The notes beneath the pieces were generated by a model. It saw only the letters and a program-made list of their open reading frames with translations. It was not told the origin of the DNA and did not search any database. A stretch of DNA of 64,000 bases. Source: JANSYL01 sp965229695 (GTDB lineage Bacteria; Pseudomonadota; Alphaproteobacteria; Rhodobacterales; Rhodobacteraceae). The stretch spans positions 2,294,001-2,358,000 of the forward strand of contig OZ245921.1 of NCBI GenBank assembly GCA_965229695.1. The letters are read 5' to 3'. A program made the position numbers and the translations under genes. Positions 7,587 through 15,952 of the stretch are shown here, one piece after another; position 1 is the first letter of the stretch, and each line of letters starts with the position of its first letter.

Positions 7587-9870
7587 CCTGTCCCCCCTCA
7601 ACGTCCAGCGCGACAATCTCAGGCGGTTGATCGACGCTCAGCGGCGGCAGTGGCCCCTCCCATTTTTCAACAAAGACGATCGCGGTATGGGCGATATTGC
7701 CTTGCGCGAGGCCCGATGTGCCTTTGTCGAGCGTCAGCTCATTGGGGTTGCCATGCACCTCAAGCCGCGCGCCCTCAACCATCTGCGGATCGTACCAGGC
7801 CCCGGTGAACAGCATCACGCAATCGCGCCGCAGCATCGGATCAAACCTGAGCCCGGCGAGACAGGCGCCGCGCGCGTTCCACAACCGGATCACATCCCCT
7901 TCGGCCAGGCCATGGGCGGCAGCGGTGTCGGGATGGAGCGCGGCGGGTTCGCGCCCGTGCAGCTTGTCGGCCTGTGCCTCCGCGCCCCGGTCATTCTGGC
8001 TGTGGAGCCGCGTATCGGGCTGACCCGACAGAAGATGCAAAGCGCCTTCCGGTGCGTCGAGCAGGGATTCCGCAGGCGGCAGCCAAGTGGGGTGGCCCGG
8101 GCAATCGGGTAAGTTGAACCCCGCGATGGTGGCATTCCGGAGCGTGATCCGCCCGCTTTCCGTGGCCAAAGGGTGCGCCTCGGGGTCTTGCACAAACGCG
8201 GCCAGCGGGCGGCGATGCTCCTCGGCATCGGGGATGTCGAACTGACCCGTTTCGGCAAAGCTTTCGAACCCGGGCAGGCTGAACCCATGGGCCTCGGCGA
8301 CCGTTTCCGCCTCGGCCCAGAGATGGCGCAGCCAGCCCTGGGCATCGCGCCCCTCGATAAACCGCTCTTCCACACCCAGATGCGCGGCGATCCGGCGGAA
8401 GATCTCAAAATCATCCAGCGCCTGACCCATCGGCGCCATCAGCGGCGACATGTAAAGCAGGGCCGGATCGCGTCGGTTCATCATGATATCCGCGCGCTCC
8501 AGCGGCGTGGTCGCGGGCAGCACGATATCGGCGCGCCGGGCTGTGGCCGTCCAAGCATGATCCTGAACGATCACTGTCTCGGGCCGGGTCCAGGCCCGGT
8601 CGAGCCGCGCCAGATCCTGATGGTGATGGAAGGGATTGCCGCCCGCCCACCAGACCAGCCTGATATCGGGATAGGTGCGAATTTTGCCATCATAGATGTA
8701 TTGCCCGCCGGGCGAGAGCAGCATGTCGGCGATCCGTGCCACGGGGATGAAATCGGAGATCGGGTTCACCCCCTGCGGCACCGATGGCCAGGGGATGAGC
8801 CGCGTGGGCCGCCCGACCGGCGTGGTTGAGCCGTAGCCGAAGGAAAACCCGGTGCCCGGCTGGCCGATCTGTCCGATCACGGCGGCCAGCGCCAGCCCGG
8901 CCCAGATCGGCTGCTCTCCATGGTCGGCGCGCTGCATCCCCCAAGCCATCGAGACCATGCTGCGCGTCTCGACCAGGGCGCGGGCCAGGGCGCGGATCGT
9001 CTCGGCCGGGATATCGCAGATCGGGCTGGCCCAGTCCGGGGTCTTGGGTTGGCCATCGCTCTCGCCCATCAGATAGGCCCGGTAATCGGGCCAGCCACTT
9101 GTGCAGCGCGCGAGAAAAGCCTCATCCGCCCAGCCCTGCGCCGCGATCTCCTGCGTCAGCGCGAGGATCAGCGCGGTATCGGTGCCGGGCCGGACCCCAA
9201 GCCATTCAGCGCCCGGCATATCCGATCCGCGCGGAGAGATATTGATCACCTGCGCGCCATTGGCTGCGAGCCGGGCGAGCCAATCCGGCACCTCATGGCG
9301 GCTGGTGCCCGAGGAGGTGACCTGCGCGGTTCGGGCCGAAATTCCGCCAAAGGCCAACAGCAACTCACAGTGCCGCGCCACCTCGTCCATACTGGTCATC
9401 TGGTCCTGAAAGGCCCGGTTGGTCAGGCCCAGAACATGGGGCCAGAGAACCTCGGCCGCGGCATGGGAATAGGTGTTTTTCGCTGAGACAAACCCGCCGA
9501 CACAGTTCAGGAACCTCCGCAACTGACTTTGGGCATGGTGAAACCGCCCGGCACTGGCCCATCCGTAGGAGCCGCCGAAAACAGCACCATTGCCATGGGT
9601 GGCGCGGATGCGGGTCAACTCTTGGGCGACGCGGGCGGTCGCCTCGTCCCACGTGACCTCAACAAACCGGTCGCCCGGGCGCGCCGCGCCGCCATCGCCG
9701 TTCAACCACCCCTCGCGGATCGCAGGGGCCAGAATGCGGCTCTGCGCGTCCCGCGCCGCAGAGACCCAGCCCCGCCCGATGCGCGACGGGGCCGGATCGC
9801 CCTCAATCGGCAAAAGCTCCCCGTCGGGGCCGATCCGGTAGCTCCCCCAATGGGCGGCGGTATAGCGCAT
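7579..9870 (-). CDS. Molybdopterin-dependent S-/N-oxide reductase, BisC/TorA type
   Basis: A 763-residue member of the DMSO-reductase family, close in length and motif order to biotin sulfoxide reductase. It lacks both the N-terminal 4Fe-4S cysteine cluster and a twin-arginine signal, so it should be a soluble cytoplasmic bis-MGD enzyme. FGGSYGWASAGRFHHA, then NTYSHAAAE (Ser about 135, the expected Mo ligand), IWAGLALAAVIGQIG, VWWAGGNPFHHHQD and ADIVLPATT follow the BisC pattern. It is the first gene of an operon with sugar kinase, dehydrogenase and aldolase, an unusual partner set. A sulfoxide or N-oxide, possibly attached to the sugar substrate, is the inferred target. Confidence 0.9.
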   Translation of the reverse strand: MRYTAAHWGSYRIGPDGELLPIEGDPAPSRIGRGWVSAARDAQSRILAPAIREGWLNGDGGAARPGDRFVEVTWDEATARVAQELTRIRATHGNGAVFGGSYGWASAGRFHHAQSQLRRFLNCVGGFVSAKNTYSHAAAEVLWPHVLGLTNRAFQDQMTSMDEVARHCELLLAFGGISARTAQVTSSGTSRHEVPDWLARLAANGAQVINISPRGSDMPGAEWLGVRPGTDTALILALTQEIAAQGWADEAFLARCTSGWPDYRAYLMGESDGQPKTPDWASPICDIPAETIRALARALVETRSMVSMAWGMQRADHGEQPIWAGLALAAVIGQIGQPGTGFSFGYGSTTPVGRPTRLIPWPSVPQGVNPISDFIPVARIADMLLSPGGQYIYDGKIRTYPDIRLVWWAGGNPFHHHQDLARLDRAWTRPETVIVQDHAWTATARRADIVLPATTPLERADIMMNRRDPALLYMSPLMAPMGQALDDFEIFRRIAAHLGVEERFIEGRDAQGWLRHLWAEAETVAEAHGFSLPGFESFAETGQFDIPDAEEHRRPLAAFVQDPEAHPLATESGRITLRNATIAGFNLPDCPGHPTWLPPAESLLDAPEGALHLLSGQPDTRLHSQNDRGAEAQADKLHGREPAALHPDTAAAHGLAEGDVIRLWNARGACLAGLRFDPMLRRDCVMLFTGAWYDPQMVEGARLEVHGNPNELTLDKGTSGLAQGNIAHTAIVFVEKWEGPLPPLSVDQPPEIVALDVEGGQDG

Positions 9871-9901
9871 TCATCCTCCCCGCGCGGCTTGGCGCTTGCT
9901 T

Positions 9902-9934
9902 TTTACATATGACTGATCTAATGACATTTGTAAA
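9902..9934. promoter_or_regulatory. Interrupted palindrome between divergent operons (candidate SorC operator)
   Basis: Left arm TTTACATATG (9902-9911) and right arm CATTTGTAAA (9925-9934) are inverted repeats matching at 9 of 10 positions around a 13-base spacer. It occupies the 82-base gap between the bisC-like gene and the transketolase N-subunit gene, placed to control both. Long dyads of this type are usual for SorC/DeoR-type tetramers. The link to the SorC gene at 3357-4343 is inference. Confidence 0.6.
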
Positions 9935-9952
9935 CCACGTCAGGAGAGCCCC

Positions 9953-10879
9953 ATGCGCAATGAACGCCAGACCGAAGACGTTGCCCTTGGCATCCGGCGC
10001 CGCGTGTTCGAGCACTCCATTCGCAACAATGGCGGCTATCTTAGCCAAGCCTGTTCGGCGGCGGAACAACTGGCCTGGCTCTATAATGAAGAACTGAACC
10101 TGGGCGCTCCGACCCTGCCGATGATCCCGAAGGATTTCGCTGGCGTGCCCTCGCCCAAAAATCCCGATTACCATACCGGTGCCGGCTATAACGGGCCGGC
10201 CGCGCCCGAGTTCGACCGGCTTTTCATCGCGCCCGCCCATTATGCGCTCGTGGCCTATGCCACCCTGATCGAGGTGGGGCGGATGGCGCCCGAGGGGCTG
10301 GAGATGTTCAACAAGGATGGCTCTTCGGTCGAGATGATCGGGGCCGAGCATTCGCCCGGGATGGAGGTCCATAACGGGACGCTTGGCATCGGACTCTCGA
10401 CCGGGGCGGGGCTCGCCTGGGGCCGGAAACGCCGGGGCGAAGCCGGCCGCACTTGGGTCTTCATGTCCGATGGCGAGGTGCAGGAAGGCCAGACCTGGGA
10501 GGCCGTGCAGGCTGCCGCGTTTCACGGCATCGACAACCTTCTGGCGATCATGGATGTGAACGATCAGCAATGTGATGGCGCGATGTCGAGCGTCATGGAA
10601 GTGGGTGATATCAAAACCAAGTTCCGGAACTTCGGCGCGGCCTGCGTGGAAATCGACGGCCATGACCTGAGCGCGATGCGCGATGCCGTGAACGAGCCCC
10701 ATGCGGGTCGGCCGCTGATCATTCTGGCGCGTACTAGCCCGTTCCACACCATGTCGATCCTCGAGGAACGGTTCCCGCGTTTGCATTATGTGCGGTTCAA
10801 ATCCGAGGACGAACGCGCCCGGTTCAACACATCCATCGCCGCCGATCTTGGTGTCGATCCCATTGACTACGCCCATTGA
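9953..10879 (+). CDS. Transketolase, N-terminal (TPP-binding) subunit
   Basis: This 308-residue protein is the pyrophosphate-binding half of a split transketolase. The TPP/Mg motif appears as SDGEVQEGQTWEA followed by AIMDVNDQQCDG; SPGMEVHNGTLGIGLSTGAG is also characteristic. It transfers a two-carbon ketol unit from a ketose phosphate to an aldose phosphate, together with the C-terminal subunit encoded 12 bases downstream. Split transketolases occur in apiose and sulfosugar catabolism (AptAB, SqwGH) as well as in unassigned clusters. The gene is divergent from the BisC/FGGY/aldolase operon and probably co-regulated through the palindrome at 9902-9934. Confidence 0.93.
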   Translation: MRNERQTEDVALGIRRRVFEHSIRNNGGYLSQACSAAEQLAWLYNEELNLGAPTLPMIPKDFAGVPSPKNPDYHTGAGYNGPAAPEFDRLFIAPAHYALVAYATLIEVGRMAPEGLEMFNKDGSSVEMIGAEHSPGMEVHNGTLGIGLSTGAGLAWGRKRRGEAGRTWVFMSDGEVQEGQTWEAVQAAAFHGIDNLLAIMDVNDQQCDGAMSSVMEVGDIKTKFRNFGAACVEIDGHDLSAMRDAVNEPHAGRPLIILARTSPFHTMSILEERFPRLHYVRFKSEDERARFNTSIAADLGVDPIDYAH

Positions 10880-10891
10880 GAGGAGGCCGAT

Positions 10892-11896
10892 ATGGTTGAA
10901 ATGGTAAGCCGACCCTATGCCACGGCCTTTGAGACATTCGCGGCTGGCAATCCCGACATTCTGTGTCTTTCCGCGGATCTGACCTCGTCCTGCGAGGTGG
11001 ATGGGTTCCGCGACCGCCATCCCGAGCAGTTCCTCTCCCTCGGGATGGCGGAGCAAAACATGATGAGCTTTGCCGGCGGGCTGGGTTTGGCGGGGTTCCG
11101 GCCCTTCATCCACACCTTTGGCGTTTTCATGTATCGTCGGCCTTATGATCAGCTGATGGCCTCCATCGCCTATCCGCGCCGCAAGGTTCGGCTGATGGGG
11201 TTCCTGCCCGGGGTTACCACGCCCGGCGGCATGACCCATCAGTCGATCGAAGACATCTCGGTGATGCGGTCGATCCCGAACATGACGATCCTGGAAGCCG
11301 GCGACGCGACCGAGGTGGAGAGCATCTGCGAAGCCGCCGACAGTATCGACGGCCCGGTCTGGTGCCGGGTCCTGCGCGGCTCGGTGCCCCGGCTCTTTGA
11401 TACGCCGATCAGGGTGGGTGAGATGCGGGTGCTCTCTGAGGGGGACGATGTTCTCGTCGTCACCTCGGGCATCTGCACCGAAGAGGCGATGCGTGCCCGG
11501 GCAGCCTTTGCCAAGGCAGGGCTCTCGATCCGGCATCTGCATCTGCACACGATCAAGCCCTTCGATGCGGGGGCGCTGCTGGACCATATCGCGTCGGTCA
11601 AACACGGGGTTGTCACGCTTGAAAACCACGTGACCGAAGGCGGTATCGGCTCGCTGGTCGCGGAGACCATGGCGGATGCGGGCCTGGGCAAGCGGCTGGC
11701 GCGGCTGGGTCTAAAAGACACTTACGCCCATGGTGGTTCGCGTCCCTATCTGATGCGATACTACGGGCTCGACGCGCTCGCGCTGGTGAAGGGCATAGAA
11801 GATCTCATGGAACAGAGCTTCGGCATTTCCGAAGAGGATTTAGCCGACGCTCGGGTCGATGATGTGCATTCCCTGGTTAAGGCTGAAGCGCTCTAG
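10892..11896 (+). CDS. Transketolase, C-terminal (pyrimidine-binding) subunit
   Basis: A 334-residue protein with the transketolase pyrimidine domain followed by the C-terminal domain. The catalytic glutamate region is SLGMAEQNMMSFAGGLGLAG; later VVTSGICTEEA and HTIKPFD are typical of the C-domain. It starts 12 bases after the N-subunit gene with AGGAGG-like spacing (gagaggaggccgatATG) and is its obligatory partner. It is the last gene of this cluster; the next 430 bases are non-coding and lead into an IS relic. Confidence 0.93.
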   Translation: MVEMVSRPYATAFETFAAGNPDILCLSADLTSSCEVDGFRDRHPEQFLSLGMAEQNMMSFAGGLGLAGFRPFIHTFGVFMYRRPYDQLMASIAYPRRKVRLMGFLPGVTTPGGMTHQSIEDISVMRSIPNMTILEAGDATEVESICEAADSIDGPVWCRVLRGSVPRLFDTPIRVGEMRVLSEGDDVLVVTSGICTEEAMRARAAFAKAGLSIRHLHLHTIKPFDAGALLDHIASVKHGVVTLENHVTEGGIGSLVAETMADAGLGKRLARLGLKDTYAHGGSRPYLMRYYGLDALALVKGIEDLMEQSFGISEEDLADARVDDVHSLVKAEAL

Positions 11897-12331
11897 GGGC
11901 TGTGGCTTGTTGGGGGCACCTGTCCTATCCAATTAGCCGCGTTTTTGAGGGCAGCCCGTTTGCTGACCGCCGCGCTGGGCGAGCGATCCGTCCAGGTGGG
12001 CTACAACTTCATTTATGGAAGAATTATACAACGTCACGCAAAGCGCGACTTCTACTTCGTCGTCAAATCTATAATTCGGGCCTTCCAATACCCTGCGCAG
12101 CAAAAAAGACACGCTCGCGATTACCTATTTCCCGCAAAATCAAGGCTTTCGTCGCAACCGATCTCCAAGTCAAAAATGAAGTTGGCAAATCCAGGGTGTG
12201 ATCTAAGCAAACACCGACCCATGCTGTCACACGACGATACACGCTTGCTTAGCTGATGATCCGAAATGGTAGAACATCAAGCGCGGTTAGGTGGGGTCTG
12301 ACGTAAACGCCAATGGGACAGTTCTAGGGGA
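11897..12331. other. Non-coding stretch, lower GC than the flanks
   Basis: No convincing gene is visible. Short open frames lack ribosome binding sites and recognisable domains. One inverted repeat, CTAAGCAA (12203-12210) and TTGCTTAG (12245-12252), brackets 34 bases. The drop in GC and the IS relic that follows suggest decayed mobile DNA at the edge of the transketolase cluster. Confidence 0.5.
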
Positions 12332-12784
12332 AAGACAGCAGAGGATGTGACCGATACACTCGACATGGCTTTGCAGGCCTCGGGCAGTGATCAGGCGAAG
12401 GTCCTGCACAAGCCACGCCTGCTAAGCGACAATGGCTCAAGTTATATCTCCAGCGAGTTGGCCGAATGGGTGGAAGATCTGCAGATGGATCACGTCTGCG
12501 GTGTGCCGTTCCACCCCCAAACTTTGGGGAAGATCGAGCGCTGGCAGCGGCCCCTGAAGAACCGGGTCCTGCTGGAAAACTGCTGTCTGCCCGGTGATCT
12601 TAAGCAACAGGTCGATGCCTCTGCCGATCATTACAACCACCGACGCAATCAAGAGAGTTTGCAAAACTTCACCCCCGCAGACGGCTACTTCGACCGCGGT
12701 TAGACCATTCTGAAACAACGAGAAAGGATCAAACAGGAGACCATTGAAACGCGGCGCTTGCGTCACCGCCAATCAACCGCATAA
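12332..12784 (+). pseudogene. IS3-family transposase (OrfB/integrase core) C-terminal relic
   Basis: The reading frame carries the second Asp and the Glu of the DDE catalytic triad (LLSDNGSSYISSELAEW and HPQTLGKIERW) but no N-terminal half, so the gene is truncated at about 12332. A TAG at 12701-12703 interrupts the frame where relatives have Gln (…DRG-stop-TILKQRERIKQETIETRR…); the frame then continues to a natural TAA at 12782-12784. Typical IS3 right-end sequence follows to about 12862. Truncation plus nonsense codon make it inactive. Confidence 0.88.
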
Positions 12785-13334
12785 TCAAACCAAAAAGATG
12801 AGCCAGATCCTCTCCTAGCTCAGGCGACCAACTGTCCGAAAACTCTGACGACGAACACATAGCGATGAGTTTTACCAAAGGAATCAAATGAAGCGACCCA
12901 GAAGAGCGCCAACGTCCAACCGGGACGCTTGGTGATTTCATTTGCCTTGTCGCATACGCGTGGCGAACCTCTCGAGCTTTCGATCGTCACGAGTCTCGTT
13001 TTCCGGTGCGCGTTTATCCAAAACAACGGAGTTTTTGCGGTTTGTGGCTTCGAATAAGGCGCTCAGTTAATGGCGTCGCGGATGCTCGGCCGTACGCAGT
13101 GTCTGGTACTTTGGACTCAACGCAGGTTTGCGATGGAGGGCAGCCTCGGGGTGCACCCATGCCCTATTGATGAGGCGGACGGCCTGAAACGATCATTGGT
13201 GTCGATTTGTATCGCCACGGCGCAACCCAAATTCGCGACATTGCGCAAAGCGCTGCGCATACAACGCCTTCCATCGCCAGTTTTCGCATTACGATCAGCG
13301 CTGTGTGTCAGCGCAAGGTGACGCTGCGAAGCTG
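12785..13334. other. IS3 right-end remnant and non-coding DNA
   Basis: The first 80 bases resemble the untranslated right end of IS3-family elements, including ACTGTCCGAAAACTCTGACG. The remaining stretch to the uxaA 3' end has only short open frames without start signals or known domains. I see no gene here. It probably marks the border between IS debris and the sugar-acid cluster. Confidence 0.5.
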
Positions 13335-14837
13335 CTACAAGGTGGGTCCGATCTTCCAGGGCACGAACTCAAGATCGCCATATCCAAAGCTCTCCGACGC
13401 GCTTTGCTGGCCCGAAGCGAGGTCGATAAGCCGGGAGTAAATCTCGGCCCCTTTCGTTTCGTGGCTGTCAGTCCCGGCAATGATCGTTCCAGCGTCGATG
13501 TCCATGTCATCGGGCATACTCGCCGCCAGTTCAGAGTTGGACGCGATTTTGAGAACCGGCGTTGGCTTGGCTCCGAAACACGAGCCGCGCCCGGTTGTGA
13601 AGGCAATGAGATTGGCGCCAGCGGCCACTTGACCGGTTGCGGCGACAGGGTCGTAGCCGGGGCTGTCCATATAGACCAACCCATTTGTCGTGATCGGCTC
13701 AGCATAGCCGAACGCGCCCGAAAGGGGGGACTGGCCGGCTTTTGCAACCGCGCCGAGAGATTTCTCCAGAATTGTTGTCAGTCCACCGCGTTTGTTGCCA
13801 GGCGATGGGTTGTTGTCCAACGATGCGCCGCCCTGTTTGGCATAGGCTTGCCACCAGTCCAGGTAGTCACGGATACGCTCTGCCGTTTCGGCCTCTGCGC
13901 GGTGGGTCAGGAGGTGTTCGGCCCCAAAGATTTCGGGCGTTTCCGAAAGGATCGACGTGCCGCCCTGCGAAACCAGCATGTCGGAGGCCACGCCCAGGGC
14001 CGGGTTGGCGGTGATCCCCGACAGCGCGTCTGAGCCGCCGCATTGCATACCAAGCACCAGCTTCGACACCGGCTGATCGGTCCGCCGGTCGGCATTCGCC
14101 CTCTCAGCGATCGGTGCGAGCATCACCATCGCCGCATCAACGGTCGAGGCTGAACCGCCCGTGTCTTGGATGTTCAGGCTGCAGATACGCTCCGCCCGCC
14201 AGGCGGTGGGCTGATAAAGCGTGATCTGATTGACCTCGCACCCAAGACCGACGATCAGAAGCCCGCCAAAATTGGGATGATCACGGTACCCTTTCAGCAC
14301 GCGCACGAGTGTTTTGAACCCTTCGCCGACGCCGGACATCCCACAGCCATGATCGTGTACCAGAGGCACAAACCCGTCGATGCCGGGGTGACGCGGCAGG
14401 AGCTCGGCGTTGGCCCGCGCTGCAATCGCGTGGCAAACCGAGGTCGAGCAATTGACCGAAGCCATGATACCGATGTAGTTGCGTGTGCCCACGCGGCCAT
14501 CGGGCCGCCGGTAGCCTTTGAAACTTTGATACGCAGGCGGCGCGCGCTCGGGCAGCATGGACAAATGCGGTGGCTGCGCGGTCTGGGTCGTATCGAAGGC
14601 CAGATTATGGGCATGCACATGCGCACCCACATGGATGTCCTGCGTCGCCCGCCCGATGACCTGTCCAAACTTCAAAACGGCCGCACCGACCTGAATGGGA
14701 GCGGATGCGATTTTGTGCCCGCGCGGGATGGTCTCTTGCACGGTTTGTCCGTCTTGCGCTTCGCCCGGCGCGAGGTCGTCCAGCGCCACGGCGACATTAT
14801 CCTGGGCGTGCAGCCGCAGCGTTCGGGAACGGCTCAT
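13335..14837 (-). CDS. uxaA: Altronate dehydratase (UxaA, full length with SAF domain)
   Basis: A 500-residue enzyme, the same size as E. coli UxaA. It has an N-terminal SAF domain (VAVALDDLAPGE…GAHVHAHN) and the large C-terminal dehydratase domain with DHGCGMSG, IVGLGCEVNQ, GMQCGGSDALSGITANPALG and NPSPGNKRGGLTT. It converts D-altronate to 2-keto-3-deoxy-D-gluconate with iron as cofactor. The ATG at 14837 overlaps the uxaB stop as ATGA and begins the conserved SAF domain, so longer starts are rejected. It is the last gene of the dctPQM-adh-uxaB-uxaA operon. GarD-like galactarate dehydratase is a less likely alternative. Confidence 0.9.
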   Translation of the reverse strand: MSRSRTLRLHAQDNVAVALDDLAPGEAQDGQTVQETIPRGHKIASAPIQVGAAVLKFGQVIGRATQDIHVGAHVHAHNLAFDTTQTAQPPHLSMLPERAPPAYQSFKGYRRPDGRVGTRNYIGIMASVNCSTSVCHAIAARANAELLPRHPGIDGFVPLVHDHGCGMSGVGEGFKTLVRVLKGYRDHPNFGGLLIVGLGCEVNQITLYQPTAWRAERICSLNIQDTGGSASTVDAAMVMLAPIAERANADRRTDQPVSKLVLGMQCGGSDALSGITANPALGVASDMLVSQGGTSILSETPEIFGAEHLLTHRAEAETAERIRDYLDWWQAYAKQGGASLDNNPSPGNKRGGLTTILEKSLGAVAKAGQSPLSGAFGYAEPITTNGLVYMDSPGYDPVAATGQVAAGANLIAFTTGRGSCFGAKPTPVLKIASNSELAASMPDDMDIDAGTIIAGTDSHETKGAEIYSRLIDLASGQQSASESFGYGDLEFVPWKIGPTL

Positions 14838-15952
14838 CCCGCGGCCCTTTCGATGACCGATTGCAGGATCGGGCTGGTTAACGCGTCCGGCTTGCGGCCC
14901 CAATCCAGCAAGCCGACGATCCGGCGCTGCACCTTTTGCTCATGATTAACAGCGATGTCGCTGACCTGATGGGCGAGAAACGGGTTTTCAAAGCGTTCCA
15001 ACGTCGTGTCGATGTAGGCCCGCGCCTGATCCTCAAAATTGCGGCCAGCGAAGATGGGCAGAACCTCGGTTTGAAAGAGGTGTCGTAAGTCCTTTCGTTT
15101 ATCTGAGCGCATGTAATCTAGAACTGTTTTGCCCTCCGGGGCCCCTTCGCCGCGCCACCAATCGGCCAGCACGGTATGGCCGAGATTGAGGATATGCAGC
15201 TTCAACCGCTCCGGCACCTCAAGCGACGGCACGATCTGGATCGCGGTATGCGCACAAGGGGCGCGGACGCCGGCGCGCGCTTCGATGGCCCATAGCGCGT
15301 AAGGCTCCGCGACCGCGCCGGCGGGCCGCAGCGGCTCTGACACGATCCGGTCTACAATCGAGTTGGCCGCTGGCATGGCGTGCAGCCAGTCTTGAAATCC
15401 GGGGATTGGCAACGCGGCTTCCGCAATCTCCAAGGCACGGGTTTTCAACGCATCGCCATTGTCTGGCAAAAGCTCGGTCGGCAGGAGCAGCGGCGGCGCT
15501 TTGCCCGCCTGAAAGCGATGCGCCAATAGATGGGTCAGCTTTGCCGGAAAGCTGGCCTCAGGGTCGAGCTTGGGCGCGAAATCCGCGGGGTGAGGATCAA
15601 AGCCGATATCGGAGGTGTTGGACAGAAAGCAATCTGCCTCCTCGGCCACGGCGCAGATCGCATGCCAATGCAGCGCGGCCGAATAGACCTGTTTGATACT
15701 GGTGACGCGGCGTTCCTCATCAATCGTTTGGCCATCGGCAAGCCCTCGAATCTTGATCGGAATGCCAGACGGCGCGACAAGGGCTGGCAGCCTTTTGGCG
15801 CGCTCGCGATCGCCAGAGGTCTGCACCACAGTGACCGATTTGGGGGGATCGGCTTCCGAAAAGAACAGATCGGCATGGGCTTGAAGAAAGCGGCTGGTTC
15901 CGAACTGCAGAATGTCGGTTTTGGCAGGCGCCGTGACCTGGCCCGACCCCAT
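14834..15952 (-). CDS. uxaB: Tagaturonate/fructuronate reductase (UxaB/UxuB, mannitol dehydrogenase family)
   Basis: A 372-residue long-chain polyol dehydrogenase. ILQFGTSRFLQAHADLFF is the N-terminal nucleotide-binding motif and RLKLHILNLGHTVLADW holds the Lys-Asn-His catalytic set. It reduces D-tagaturonate to D-altronate (or D-fructuronate to D-mannonate). Pairing with UxaA, which needs altronate, favours the tagaturonate assignment. It is shorter than E. coli UxaB (about 480), like other alphaproteobacterial versions. The start at 15952 shares one base with the preceding stop (TAATG). The start codon at 16003 would lie inside the upstream gene. Confidence 0.85.
   Translation of the reverse strand: MGSGQVTAPAKTDILQFGTSRFLQAHADLFFSEADPPKSVTVVQTSGDRERAKRLPALVAPSGIPIKIRGLADGQTIDEERRVTSIKQVYSAALHWHAICAVAEEADCFLSNTSDIGFDPHPADFAPKLDPEASFPAKLTHLLAHRFQAGKAPPLLLPTELLPDNGDALKTRALEIAEAALPIPGFQDWLHAMPAANSIVDRIVSEPLRPAGAVAEPYALWAIEARAGVRAPCAHTAIQIVPSLEVPERLKLHILNLGHTVLADWWRGEGAPEGKTVLDYMRSDKRKDLRHLFQTEVLPIFAGRNFEDQARAYIDTTLERFENPFLAHQVSDIAVNHEQKVQRRIVGLLDWGRKPDALTSPILQSVIERAAG

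Noticed and set aside
6651..7808. 385-codon plus-strand frame across the FGGY kinase gene
   Set aside because: Antisense shadow of a well-supported kinase, with low-complexity Arg/Gly translation.
9803..11629. 608-codon open frame on the minus strand opposite the transketolase genes
   Set aside because: It mirrors two clear transketolase subunits; the translation is rich in His, Arg, Gly and Pro and has no domain. High-GC codon bias produces such antisense frames.
12080..12088. GCCTTCCAA resembling the tRNA-Gly anticodon loop, considered as the second attachment site
   Set aside because: Only nine bases agree, the strand is opposite and no further tRNA sequence is present.
13070..13321. 83-codon plus-strand frame upstream of uxaA end
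   Set aside because: No ribosome binding site or domain; lies in IS-border debris.
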